Positions 41,325 to 53,592 of a stretch of 64,000 nucleotides of DNA are shown in pieces. This DNA comes from Paraspadella gotoi. Lineage: Eukaryota; Chaetognatha. The first letter of the stretch is position 1. Each line of letters opens with the position of its first letter. The notes beneath the pieces were generated by a model. It was not told where the DNA came from, searched no databases, and saw only the letters and a program-made list of their open reading frames with translations. Position numbers and translations under genes: made by a program. Location of the stretch: positions 12,510,373-12,574,372 of the forward strand of contig CM119271.1 of the NCBI GenBank assembly GCA_051294375.1, written 5' to 3'.

Positions 41325-44012
41325 AAAATATTATGGCCCTAACGGAACGATGATAAAGAGTATTAAACTATCACACAAAAGTGATATTTTGTAAGATAGT
41401 AGGAGTATAAAAGGTAAGTAGGTTAAAAGGGATGTAGTAGGAAGGGATAGTAAGTCGATCCGGGTAGAAAGGTATAGAGAGGTGTGAGGTAGAGGAAAAG
41501 CCGAAGCCGGGAAGTTGAAACGACCAGTGAGAAAGTTAATGTGAAAGAAAATGGGAGAGAAGAGTTTTGTTTGAATGTATATATATATGTTACGCTAAAG
41601 GGGGAGGAAAGAAAAGCGGAACAAAAAGGGAAAGAAAAAGATCTAAATGAAGATTTAATTATGGATATATTATATATTATTAGAAAAAAGAAAAGCGAAA
41701 GATTAGAAAGAATGTGAAATGAGGAAACAAAGATAATATGGGAAGTGAAAGGAGAGAAAAAAAGCCCTCATCCAGCAATCCGAAAAATGGACAAGGAAAT
41801 AAGAGGAGAAAAGAAAAAAGAAATGATTAAAAAGAACAGAGAAAAAAGAGAAGAGGGAAAACGGAGAGAGAAAAGAAAAAAAAAATCACGAAGGTGGGGG
41901 GTGGGGGAAGGAAAGAGAGGGCGGAGGAGAACGACGAAATTCTAAGTAGGTGAAAGAAAAGAGAGAAAAAACATGGAAGAGTGGAAGCCGAACACGTGAG
42001 CGTTTGCGAAAGAAATGGAAGGATGGTAGGAAACGCCCGAGGTCATTTGAGGGAAGAGTGGGAGCAAAGGCAGGGAATGGATGTGGGACGGAAAGGCGTG
42101 TACGAAACGGAAAGGCACCGATCGATTGGAAGGGCAAGGTAGATACAGGGAGAGGAGAACGGAAATGGAAGAAAACTATTATTTTGTGTATTATAGAGCA
42201 AAGGTAAGAAACGAATGTATCACAGACATATAGGAAAAGGTGGCGAAAATAATGGAAGGGCAGGGTGGAACTGAACAAAAAAAAACCTCTCGTTCGTATA
42301 ATTGATTAGCAAGAAATAGTAATAAGGAAGCGCTCGCAGCCCACACAGACCCTAAGCAGAAGCACACAATGCACGACACTAGAGCGACTTAAAGGAATAA
42401 GAGACTCCTAAGCCATAAAGAAGGGCGCACTTCGCCTCGGTACTCCGGAAAGGAACCTAAAACGAGTATCTCATCATGGGTACTATAGAAAGTGGTATAG
42501 TTTAACCAGATATATGAACTACAAAGGATAATGACTAAGAAAAAAATTATTTCAATATAGAAAACCACGTACACGGCGGAACAAAGGCATAGTCAAAATA
42601 AAGCCGAAGAAGAAGGGAACTGCGAAGCGAGGACAGGATCTCTAACGTGAATCAAGAATCAAGTTCATGAGAACTGAAGGAGAGAGAGGAGGGAGAGACG
42701 ATCGATGAGAGCAGAATCGATACCTGTATGAGAGATGACGAGACGAGAGAGGAGAGAGCCGAGGAGAAGAGAGAGAGAGAGAGAGGCCAGTGGGGTGCAA
42801 GAAAGCAAGGCGGTCCTTGTAATCCTCCTCTCTCTCTCTCTCTCTCTCTCTCTTCATTCTCATGAGTTATTTCTTGATTCAGTTAGTAGATCCTTCCTCA
42901 GCTTCGCAGCTCCTTTCTTCTTCGGCTTATTTTTCCTTCCTTTTTTTCCCCCTTATTTTCTTTTATATATTTTTTTCTTTCTCAGTTTTCTCTATTTCCT
43001 TTGTATTTCTTCTTCTGGTTATTAATTCTTCCTTTCTTTTTAGTACCTTCTCACCATGCCTCTTTTCTTTCCTTCTCGTCATGCTTCTTTTCTTCTTCTT
43101 CTTCTCAGTTCTTAGTTCTGTTGCTTCCTTTATTTTCTTCTCGCCATGTCTGGTTTTTTTTCCCCCTTTTTTCCCCCTTTTTTCCTTTTCTTTCTTCGTT
43201 TCTTCCTTTCTCTTTCACCTTTCTTTTCTTTTTCCTTTCCTTTCCTCCCCCTTCCTCCAATNNNNNNNNNNNNNNNNNNNNNNNNNNNNNNNNNNNNNNN
43301 NNNNNNNNNNNNNNNNNNNNNNNNNNNNNNNNNNNNNNNNNNNNNNNNNNNNNNNNNNNNNNNNNNNNNNNNNNNNNNNNNNNNNNNNNNNNNNNNNNNN
43401 NNNNNNNNNNNNNNNNNNNNNNNNNNNNNNNNNNNNNNNNNNNNNNNNNNNNNNNNNNNNNNNNNNNNNNNNNNNNNNNNNNNNNNNNNNNNNNCTTCTT
43501 ATTTTTTTTTCCTTTTCTCTCTCCTTTTCCCTCCTTCTATTTTTTTCTCTTTCCTTTTTAATCTTTCCTTTTTTTTCTTTTCTCCTCTTCTTTCTCTTTC
43601 CATTTTCATCTCTTTTTTTCTCTCCTTTCCTTCCCCCTATTATCTTTTTTTCTCATTCCTTCTTTTCTATTCTTTCTCTTTTCTTTTTCTTTTTTTTTCC
43701 TATATTTTTCTTCTCTTTCTTTTTCTTTCCCTTTTTGTTTCCCTTTTCCTTTCCTCCCCCTTTTAGCCTTACTTTTCTTCACTCACTCTTTTCTTTTCTC
43801 CATTTTTCTTTCCACATCCTTACCTTTCCTCACTGGTCCGTTTCACTTCCGGCTTCTGGCTTTTCTCTTACCCACCTCTCTACCTTTCTACCCGTCGACT
43901 TACTCTCCTTCCTCTACACCCTTTTACCTACTTACCTTTTATACTCCCTACCTATCTTAAAAAATATCTACTTTTCGTTGAAGTTTAATACTCTTATCTC
44001 GTTCCCTATTTT
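41325..44012. repeat. Large inverted repeat (palindrome) with arms of 1.2-1.4 kb
   Basis: Left arm about 41,325-42,720, right arm about 42,820-44,012, reverse complements of each other. Matching landmarks: AGAGTATTAAAC at 41,349 with GTTTAATACTCT near 43,984; AACGACCAGTGAG at 41,518 with CTCACTGGTCCGTT near 43,828; GCCGAAGAAGAA at 42,602 with TTCTTCTTCGGC near 42,916; TTCATGAGAACTGAA with the TTCATTCTCATGAG mirror. The spacer at 42,720-42,820 is GA/CT-rich plus about 40 bp of mixed sequence. The right arm has a 233-N gap (43,262-43,494). Small indels differ throughout. Confidence 0.85.
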
Positions 44013-44348
44013 TTTCTCTCTCTTTTTCTTTCTTTCTTTCTCTCTCTCTCTCTCTCTCTCNNNNNNNNNNNNNNNNNNNNNNNNNNNNNNNNNNNNNNNN
44101 NNNNNNNNNNNNNNNNNNNNNNNNNNNNNNNNNNNNNNNNNNNNNNNNNNNNNNNNNNNNNNNNNNNNNNNNNNNNNNNNNNNNNNNNNNNNNNNNNNNN
44201 NNNNNNNNNNNNNNNNNNNNNNNNNNNNNNNNNNNNNNNNNNNNNNNNNNNNNNNNNNNNNNNNNNNNNNNNNNNNNNNNNNNNNNNNNNNNNNNNNNNN
44301 NNNNNNNNNNNNNNNNNNNNNNNNNNNNNNNNNNNNNNNNNNNNNNNN

Positions 44349-44386
<38 letters not shown>

Positions 44387-45600
44387 AACTCAGGAAAAAA
44401 AACAGAAAATAAAGATAAGAAAAAAATTAGAGAAAAATAAAAAAAACTTTCGAGAAGGAAAAATAGTGAAAGACTAAGAAGCATAAAAGAGACGAAATTT
44501 AAATGCATAAAATGTCACGCGGCGCCGGGCAACGTGTTACAGGCGGCGAATGGGGCGGCAGCAGGCGGGTAAGCGATGAACAGGCCCCTGAAGGGCTTTG
44601 AAACAGGCCTGGCAGAAATCTACGACCCCAAGGAAGACTACGTCCATCCAAGCTCTTCACTGCAGAATAGATATCATTGGGAATCGATCCCGGTAACCAA
44701 TGGTAACAAGATGACGAATTCACTGAATGAGCAGTCGAGTTACAGCTTTGGAAAAGGTTTTGCAAATCAAGTTGCAAAGATGTTTTCTTGCAAGTTTCAT
44801 GAAAACCTTGTTTTCATAGAGATTTGTACGATATTTTACATCGTTAAGAACAACGTCAGGTGTCAAAACGGCTGCTACGGTGGCTGCTACGGCGGCTGNN
44901 NNNNNNNNNNNNNNNNNNNNNNNNNNNNNNNNNNNNNNNNNNNNNNNNNNNNNNNNNNNNNNNNNNNNNNNNNNNNNNNNNNNNNNNNNNNNNNNNNNNN
45001 NNNNNNNNNNNNNNNNNNNNNNNNNNNNNNNNNNNNNNNNNNNNNNNNNNNNNNNNNNNNNNNNNNNNNNNNNNNNNNNNNNNNNNNNNNNNNNNNNNNN
45101 NNNNNNNNNNNNNNNNNNNNNNNNNNNNNNNNNNNNNNNNNNNNNNNNNNNNNNNNNNNNNNNNNNNNNNNNNNNNNNNNNNNNNNNNNNNNNNNNNNNN
45201 NNNNNNNNNNNNNNNNNNNNNNNNNNNNNNNNNNNNNNNNNNNNNNNNNNNNNNNNNNNNNNNNNNNNNNNNNNNNNNNNNNNNNNNNNNNNNNNNNNNN
45301 NNNNNNNNNNNNNNNNNNNNNNNNNNNNNNNNNNNNNNNNNNNNNNNNNNNNNNNNNNNNNNNNNNNNNNNNNNNNNNNNNNNNNNNNNNNNNNNNNNNN
45401 NNNNNNNNNNNNNNNNNNNNNNNNNNNNNNNNNNNNNNNNNNNNNNNNNNNNNNNNNNNNNNNNNNNNNNNNNNNNNNNNNACGGGACTACGATGATGGT
45501 GTTGATGAATATGATGATTTGTAATGATGATTGATGCTAATAATGATGAGGCTACGTATGATTGATGATAGATGAAGATGATAATAATGAACGGATAGAT
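44013..45600. other. Gap-rich stretch with one mixed-composition island
   Basis: (CT)n, 288 N (44,061-44,348), (GA)n, then a balanced-composition island at 44,515-44,895 and a 583-N gap (44,899-45,481), the largest in the window. The island has open frames on both strands (plus from 44,576, minus 44,777-44,499). I recognise no protein in either. It could hold an exon; undecided. Confidence 0.5.
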
Positions 45601-47330
45601 GATTGACGGTATGATTACAATGGTACTAAAACGACATCCGAAAAGAAAAAAAAAAGTTTTTCGATTGTCATAAAATCGATTTTGCGGTGTAAAAATACAT
45701 TTGTGAAATGTGAAAAGAAAATTGTTACTTTGCGCCGCCAAAAGTTGCCATTTTTTGTGAAATAAAACGTTTCACGCGTAAGAGTGAAGACACCGACGTA
45801 CGACGACATCGGACGACGCTACGGACCGACGACGACGACGCGGCTGAGCGGCATTATAATAATCATTTTTTTTCATCGGATAATATTTCTAGGATCAAAA
45901 TTAAAAGTAATCCGAAGTTAATTTTTTTTAAAGTCACTGATATATTTTACTGGAAACGGCTTGTGTCATGAAAAAAAAAACGTACGACGTACGAAGACAT
46001 AAAGAAAATGTGATGCATGACGAGCGGAACGCGATGACGTAGACTGGGATGACGACTACGACCTGACGCACGACTGTTTTCTTTTGCGATGAAATAAAAT
46101 GAAAACTTTTTTTCTTCTTTTTTTTTTTTCTGTCATCTCTCGATTTTTTGACGACGAAGAAATATTTTTTGTTTCTCCGGCCTTTATCTCCATTCTCTCT
46201 CTCTCTCTCTCTCTACCTCTTCATCTCTCTCTCTCTCTCTCGTCTCTCTTCTCTCTCTTCTCTTCTCTCGCCTCTCGTTCTCTCTGTCTCAGTCAGGCCT
46301 CTCTATCTCTCTCCTCCTACTGATAGCAGGGTTTCACTTGTAATCCAGTCCTTAACGGTTCCTTGCTGGAGCGCCTCGCGTAGGACGACGATGAAGACGA
46401 CGACGACGACTTGACGAGGGATTTTTGATGGGCGACGATCTGGAACGATTATTACTGACGGCGGAACAGATTCACTGTGAAAGTAAAAAAAAAGGGAAAG
46501 AGAGAAAACCACTGTGTGTGAGAGGAAAAAAGGAAAATGTGGAAATCGTGAGGTGTGAACGAAGGGTGTGAAACCCGGATGTGAATCGGGGGGGAAAGGA
46601 TGTGATTTGATAACGTGGAGAACTTGATTCAAGATAAAAATAGATTATTTGTAAAGATTTAATGATTACACTGAATGAAAACATTAAAAAAAAACATTAA
46701 CTAAGCCAAAGTAGTGAATAAACTAGACCGTGAGAGAGTCTTAATTAAAAGAAAAATAAAAGAATATAAAAGAAACGAAAAGAGAAGAAAAGAAGAGAAG
46801 AAAAGAAAAGAAAAAAAAGAAAAGAAAAGAAAAGAAAAAAATGTCAAGTGAAGAATCGCAGAAAAGAAAAAGAGAGAAAAGGAGATAATGAGGAGTTGAA
46901 AGAGAAAAGGGATAAGCGCGGGATAATTGAGAAAGAGAGAGAGAGANNNNNNNNNNNNNNNNNNNNNNNNNNNNNNNNNNNNNNNNNNNNNNNNNNNNNN
47001 NNNNNNNNNNNNNNNNNNNNNNNNNNNNNNNNNNNNNNNNNNNNNNNNNNNNNNNNNNNNNNNNNNNNNNNNNNNNNNNNNNNNNNNNNNNNNNNNNNNN
47101 NNNNNNNNNNNNNNNNNNNNNNNNNNNNNNNNNNNNNNNNNNNAACAGGTGAAAGAGAAAAAACAAAAGAAAACTGGAAACGGCGTCTGAGCCAGAAGTC
47201 GGGAGCGATGACGATGACGAAGAAGAGGAGGATGATGATGACGACGACGATGATGACAACAATGACGACGACGTCAACGACAATGACAACGAAATCGCTG
47301 CGGCTGACTCACTCTCCCGCCGCCGCTCGC

Positions 47331-47361
<31 letters not shown>

Positions 47362-47421
47362 ACTGCTGGTGCCGTCGCCACCAACAATTTATTTCCGTCA
47401 GAAGTAAACAGAGAAAATAAA

Positions 47422-47505
<84 letters not shown>

Positions 47506-48334
47506 CAATGGTTTCATATCCCGCAAGACGAGAGCGAGAGAGAGGAAGAGAGAGAGAGTCCATGTAATGGTGGGAAATACGGATTTATTCAATACGCGGG
47601 ACGCGACTCTAAGATTTAGATTTATTTCCCTTAGATCATTTTTTCTTTCTTGTCTGGCGAGAAATGGATTCTGTCATAGATTCTCTCATTAATTCCTTCC
47701 ATCGTTTTTTTTTAAATTTCATCATAAATTCGAAACTTGTCAATGATTGTGTTCAACCTAAACGATGTTTCGATTCTCACTTACTATTTTATCATTAATT
47801 CCTTTTCCTTTCTTTCGCTGATAATGCTCTTTTATTCCTGTTGTATCATTAATTCTACCATTTGTCATCGAAGCGTATTCTCTCTTAAATTATGTCATTA
47901 GTTATATCATTAGTTATATCATTAGTTATATCATTAGCTTCTACCGTCCGTAATTCAGCAGAAAGAAATAAAATGTAAATTCGAATGGAATCGCAAAAAA
48001 ATATACAGAATAAATCTTTTTCAATAAATTAAATAATATCATTTTTAAATCATTCTTTTTCCTTATCGCAAGCAAAGACCAAAAACAATTCAAATTCACA
48101 AATATTTTTATTTTTCAAATACTAAATCGTCTTAAACGAAATATAAACACAAACAAACATTAATTATGAACCAAAACTTACCTGTTAATTCCGTCGACAG
48201 AAATGAGGCGAGAAAAAAAGAGAGAGAGAGAAAAAAGTTTGATTAATTATTGAACCAAAAAAAAAAAATAAGTAAAAAGTCGATACGAAAGGAAACTTAA
48301 TTTTCGTCATCATTTGCGTCATCAATCATTTGAG
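45601..48334. other. Intergenic DNA with microsatellites
   Basis: Holds CGAC-rich patches (45,790-45,845), (CT)n (46,195-46,265), (AAAAG)n (46,770-46,840), a 197-N gap (46,947-47,143), (GAC)/(GCC)n (47,210-47,368), two (CT)n blocks (47,427-47,501) and a 12-bp TTAGTTATATCA repeat (47,893-47,938). About 400 bp of AT-rich sequence follows. No gene recognised. Confidence 0.7.
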
Positions 48335-49055
48335 GTATTGGAAGTCGTTGTCGTCGTCGTCGTCGTCGTCGCTGCCGTCATTTGAGGTATTGGAAGTCGT
48401 TGGCCGTAGTCGTTGTCGTCGTTGTTTTCGTCGTTGTCGTCGTCGTCATCGCTGCCGTCATCGTAATCGTCGTTGTCGTTGTTGCGGTTGTCGTCGTCGT
48501 CTTTCTCATCGTCGTCGTCGTCTTTCTCGTCATCGTCGTCATCGTCGTTGTCATCGTTGTCGTCTTTTCAAACGTCGTCGTCGTTGTAATCGTTTGTCGT
48601 CTTCGTCGTCGTCTTTCTCCATCATCGTCGTCATCGTCGTTGTCATCGTCGTCGTCTTTCTCATAGTCCTAATCGTCCATCGTGTTGTTATCGTCGTTGT
48701 CACGTCATTGTTTGTCATTGATCGTTGTCGTCGTCAATCGTCTTTCTCATTGTCCTCATTCGTCATCGTTTGTTGTCATTGTCATCGTCTTTCTCATTGT
48801 CGTCCGCATCAGCGCATCATCGTCATTATCTTCTCTCATCAGTGTCATCGTTCTTGGACAACGTCATCGTCGTCATCGTCGTTGTCGTTATTGCTGTTTT
48901 TGTCGCCGTCTTTCTCATCGTCGTTGTCATCATTGTCGTCATCCTCGTCGTCTTTCTCATCGTCCTCATCGTCATCGTTGTTGTCATCGTCGTTGTCGTC
49001 GTCGTTGTCGTTATTGCTGTTTTTGTCGTCGTCTTTCTCATCGTCGACGTCTTCG
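48335..49055. repeat. Very long imperfect (GTC)n array, about 0.7 kb
   Basis: GTC triplets with ATC, TTT and CTC interspersed; GTCGTCTTTCTCATC recurs many times, giving a loose higher-order unit. The 353-codon plus frame and the Thr/Asp-rich minus frames crossing it are repeat translations. Confidence 0.92.
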
Positions 49056-51920
49056 TCAAAAAGCCGATATCTTTTCCTGCCACAAAAAAAGAAAAATCTC
49101 CGTCGCTCTATGTATTTCTTTTCCCCACTTCTTTTCCCCACTTCTTTTCCCCACATCACAAACCACAAAATTCCCCACAACTCGACGAAAGTCTTTCCTC
49201 CAACTTTTTACTCCACAAAGAATCCCGACGTTTTTTCCCTTCGGCTTAAAAATCTCGTCAACGTAAACGTCTTCATTTCGACGCGTCAAAATGCCACGCC
49301 CTCTCGTCACGCTCGTCCTCGTGGGGGGGGCGCCCGATCGGCCCTGACCTCCCTTACCCGCTTCCGCCGCCCTTGGCCCCTTGCCTCCTGATCCATGTTA
49401 CGGGAGCCGACCGATGATCTACGGGCGCCGTCTTGAACCCAAGTCGTACGAAAGGTTTTGTGTGGTTGCGCGGCAGGAGGAGCTCTTTAAGTATATTATG
49501 GGTCGGTCGGTCTCTCTCATTGTCCGTCTCATCAATTGTCAATACCCATAAATCATATACGTAATTGTAATAAACTAGTTTAATTGCTACTTTACAGATT
49601 AGTAGCATTTAGTATAACGTAATGAAGGGAAGGGTTAAATATTTAAATATTTAAATATTTTATGCGCACTATTCATATTTGTATTATTATATATGCTTAT
49701 TTGCTATTTTCTCCCCATTTTCTAAAAATGAAAGATAATATGCAAATTATGGTTGGAAACGAGGCTTGTAGTATAAAACAAATGATCAGGCCAACACGGC
49801 GCAACACATTGGAATTACCCTTCGCTGTTTACTATGTTTTGTTCATCTTTAAAGCAAAAAGATTAGTGAAAACAACAATAATGTTAATTCTGTTGACATG
49901 GCGACAATTGTTTCAAAAAGAAGGTGGCTGACAAAAAAAAAGAAATGTGCCAACACTGTGACCTTACTGCCAAAAAATAGGAATGATGTGCCTGACTTTC
50001 GGCGCCGATTCCACGCCTGGCGAGACGACTAGGTCGCCCGGGTTTAGGCGCCCCGGTTAAGGCGCTGTTTAGGTTTGGGCTCCCCGCTTGAGCGCGTCTG
50101 GCGCGCCCGGGAATCTGGCCACGCCCAAAACCGACGCGTTATGGCGGGAATCGTTTTCTTTTTTTTNNNNNNNNNNNNNNNNNNNNNNNNNNNNNNNNNN
50201 NNNNNNNNNNNNNNNNNNNNNNNNNNNNNNNNNNNNNNNNNNTCGTCGTCCATCTAATGACGCGACACCAGACGAGACGAAAAAGAGATAAAGTTTATGT
50301 TTATCCGTAGAAAACGATCAGAATAAAAAAAAAGTCCGTTTGGCGTCGTCGTCGTCGTCGTTTTCATCGTTATTAAAGTCGTCGCTTTCGTCGTCGTCTT
50401 TTTCTCGTCATCGTTATCATCGTCATTATCGTCGTCGTCGTCGTCGTTTTTGTTTATGTTGTTGTTTACGTTTCGTTTCCTTCGAATTCATTTTTACTGC
50501 GACGAGACGTTTGTGTCACAGAAAGATAGAGTGAAGACAGAGACAGAGAGAGAAAGAGAGAGAGAAAGAGAGATAGAGAGAGTGAGAGAGAGAGAGAGAT
50601 AGAGATAAATAGCCCTTCAATGTTTTTCTTCATTTTTTTTATGTACGGTTTTAACTGCATTATTATTTTTGGATCAAAATTGTTTTATGTTGAATTTAGT
50701 GATTGTTTGTAATCGGATTATAAGTGATCGCCTAGTCAGTGTGACGGTTACAGGTTACTTGTGTGTTATAAGCCATGATAGTAACGTGGCATCCATCGGC
50801 TGGTGATATTAATGATTAAAGAATGACACTTAGTATGAACAGTATGGTAGTATTATTATTTTGTTGTTTGCTAAATGACGTTATGCAGTTGCATGAGAAG
50901 AGGGAGCAGACAGGTCATTGAATATATATGAGCAAGTACTAGCATCAGATTACTACTGTATCATAAGTAAGGGCATCGAGCATGGTCGCATCTCCTCCAA
51001 AAGTAGCGGTGAGAAATCCTTTGCTGATTGGCGAGCCGCTTGCGGCTTTGGGACAAAATCATGCGTCAGACAATGGATTTTGTGGCGCAGATGTCGGGGA
51101 TCGCAACGTATAAAGTTTTAGATCTCTCTGTGTAGGTCTGAATAAAGATATATAAAGGATTGTATTTTTTTATTGCTTTAATATAAAAAATATTTCTAAT
51201 GATACTTTGGTTTTTTAAAATAATTTATCTAATGATTACAGATATAGTTTTTTAAAAATTTTTAAATAAATATCATTTGTAGTAATTTTTCTTTCGTTGC
51301 GTATTGAGTTTATAATATGAGAAAAAATTTTTCTATCACAAACGAATGGTAATATGTTCAGAATGCGAGACAATGTTTACGAATTTACATTACAACTCTG
51401 TTAAGCGCTGATGAAGATTTGTAATGTAAAGTAGAAAAATAAACGCATTCTTGTTGATAAATAAAATTATTTTTTCTGCATAGTTAACATTATCATATAT
51501 TTAAGCCTGAAAACTTACATCTTAAAACTTTAACCACTAAACTTAACCGCTAAACGCTGCCCTACCGTCTAACTTTTAACTTAACTTAAGGCTTTAATTC
51601 TAATTTATTCTTAACCCCTAACTTAATTTATACATACCCTTAACTCTAACTTATCCTTAAACTGCACGTAAAGAACCCCTCCTCAACATGAGCCGGAGAG
51701 GGAGAAGACCGTCAGTAGAGAACGCGTACTGAAGAACGGGAATCGCCGCGCCGTAATGTTTCTAATACTCAGTGTCATTCGCGAGTGACATCTATCCGAC
51801 TTGGCGTTTTGTGCGTAAATATATTTAGTACCTCTAAGTAAAATCAGCACTTTATTGAAGAGACAGTGATAATTATTTAATGTGTGTAGTGATGAGACCG
51901 TTCAATATAAGCAGTAGGGG
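49056..51920. other. Mixed intergenic DNA
   Basis: Three CCCCACTTCTTTT units lie at 49,124-49,155. Two GC-rich islands follow, at 49,290-49,475 (with a G-run) and 49,985-50,160 (dense GGCGCC/GCCCGGG motifs) ending in a 76-N gap (50,167-50,242). Then a GTC array (50,341-50,450) and (GA)n (50,535-50,610). A stretch at 50,975-51,120 is open in several frames without recognisable protein. After that, AT-rich DNA with TTAACCCCTAACTTAA-type runs at 51,530-51,665. Nothing is called as a gene. Confidence 0.55.
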
Positions 51921-52665
51921 TAGCCGGAACAGGTTTGAAGGGAACTAGAAGTTCTCTCAATAATATAATGGTAGAAGTGACTGTTTAGAGAAAATGAAGA
52001 ATAAAATAGATATAAAAAATTAATTATCGATTATAAGCGCCACGTTGAAGACTTAAAGAATTATTTAATTTACTATACTAGTAAGTGTAAAAAATTTCTT
52101 TTTTAAATTTTCAATTTTTTTGGATAGATTTATGAATCGCAGAGCTTTTAGAAGGTTAGATAAAGGTTATTATTACAAGAATGTTTAAAAAATATTTTTG
52201 TTTTATTGATAAAAATTTCAAAAAAACCCAAAAATGATCCAGTAACCAATGATTGATGTGATCTTTTTCCTAAACCGCTTTTATGGTTTGTGTTTTCCAG
52301 CAGAATTTTTGTGCTCAGTACATCAAGTACAATTTTTAGTATCAAAACTTCAGTAGTAAGCTAGACTTTCAGTTTAGAGCTTTATTCAAGTGCTCTTAAT
52401 AGGAGAATGCCGTCTTAGACACACAAAAGTCGTGAAGTTTTGTTGGCGAAAAAAGATTATGTGGTTCTGTCACTTTGTGTTATATATTGTTGAGAAGTAA
52501 ATAATGTGTAAGCAGCGCACTTCAGGGTGACGAATTCAACGCAATGAACTAAGTAAGGCTCAATAAAGTTGTCATTAGTGAAATTGGGTTTGAGTAATAG
52601 AGAAAAATAAATTTTTTTGAGAGAATTATAAGTTATAAAAGTTGTTCAATTTGTTGCGCCGCCTA
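51921..52665. mobile_element. Second copy of the 590-bp non-autonomous element
   Basis: Begins TAGCCGGAACAGG and shares GAACTAGAAGTTCTCTCAA, TAAGCGCCACG, GGTTAGATAAAGGTTATTA and TTTTATTGATAAAAATTT in the same order as 21,269-21,858. It is longer, with many small indels. GTAGGGG precedes it, which could extend the 5' terminus. I see no clear target duplication at this copy. Confidence 0.7.
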
Positions 52666-53252
52666 TGCAATGAGAGCAGTGGATCCCTGAGCTTTTGATC
52701 AGTCTGCGTCAACACAACACTACCGGTGTTAGCGCGGGTTTATGCGCCACGTTCCGCCTCTTAAACGTGCTGAAGCGCGACTAGTCCAACCGCGGGCTAA
52801 AAGCCTGACGCGTTTGGAGTTGAGGAACTATGCTCTCAGTATACCAATTGGCACTGATGAACGCGGTTGCGCTGTTTTAGTCGCACTGATTCCATTGCAT
52901 TGTATGGCCGCACAATAGTATAGGTCAGCAACCGATTACTACAAGTTGATTAATAAAGAACACACGATAATCACGATTTGATTATATAAAACTACAGAAG
53001 ATATCCACACGGTTTTATTAGTTTGAAATTGAATCCTGTCGCCGATGATCGCAAGAAAATTAATAAAATGGTTTAGTAAATAATAGAATTTGATATAGAA
53101 TTTAAGATATAAAATACATATATAAATTAGCATTTTTGATAATAAGATATTGTGAATACCAGGTCAATCAATGAGGTGCATGAGTTAAGATGGTATTTTA
53201 GTTTAATCGCGTGTATTGTCATTGAGCATCCTCTAACCAATTATCAATCGGC

Positions 53253-53292
53253 TATGGCTAAGCGGTTGAGTGCTCACCTGCTAGGCTGAAAG
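53253..53292 (+). other. tRNA-like 5' segment (A box)
   Basis: TGGCTAAGCGGTTGAG matches the internal A-box pattern of tRNAs and tRNA-derived SINEs and is followed by TGCTCACCTGCTAGG, which resembles an anticodon arm. No B box was found downstream within 100 bp, so this is at most a fragment or SINE head. Confidence 0.25.
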
Positions 53293-53592
53293 TATAACGA
53301 ACGACGTAAGCACAAATTGAATGAAATGATCGCAAACCGCGCTAAAGGCTTGTCACGATATGTACATACTAAGAAGTCATCAAATTTCATAGTACACAAC
53401 AGTGTTTTGGGTTTTGCTGTTGAAAAAGAAAAAAAGAAACATTCAAAAACAAACACAATGAGGTAGACTGGATACGTCCCAAGACTGGGCCACTCAAAAA
53501 TTTCAAAACAGATAATACGGAGCAATCACAGAATGACTATCACGGAGTGAAAAATCTCTAACAGAAATACACAAGTTTATGGACTTTTCTAC

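Noticed and set aside
42720-42820. Left-over sequencing adapter at the palindrome centre
   Set aside because: I looked for a long-read hairpin adapter and saw none. The spacer is GA/CT repeat plus about 40 bp of other sequence, so the fold-back idea remains an inference.
44576-45534. Plus-strand frames of 214-306 codons
   Set aside because: Mostly unknown residues across a 583-N gap. Only the first 100 codons are real sequence and they match nothing I know.
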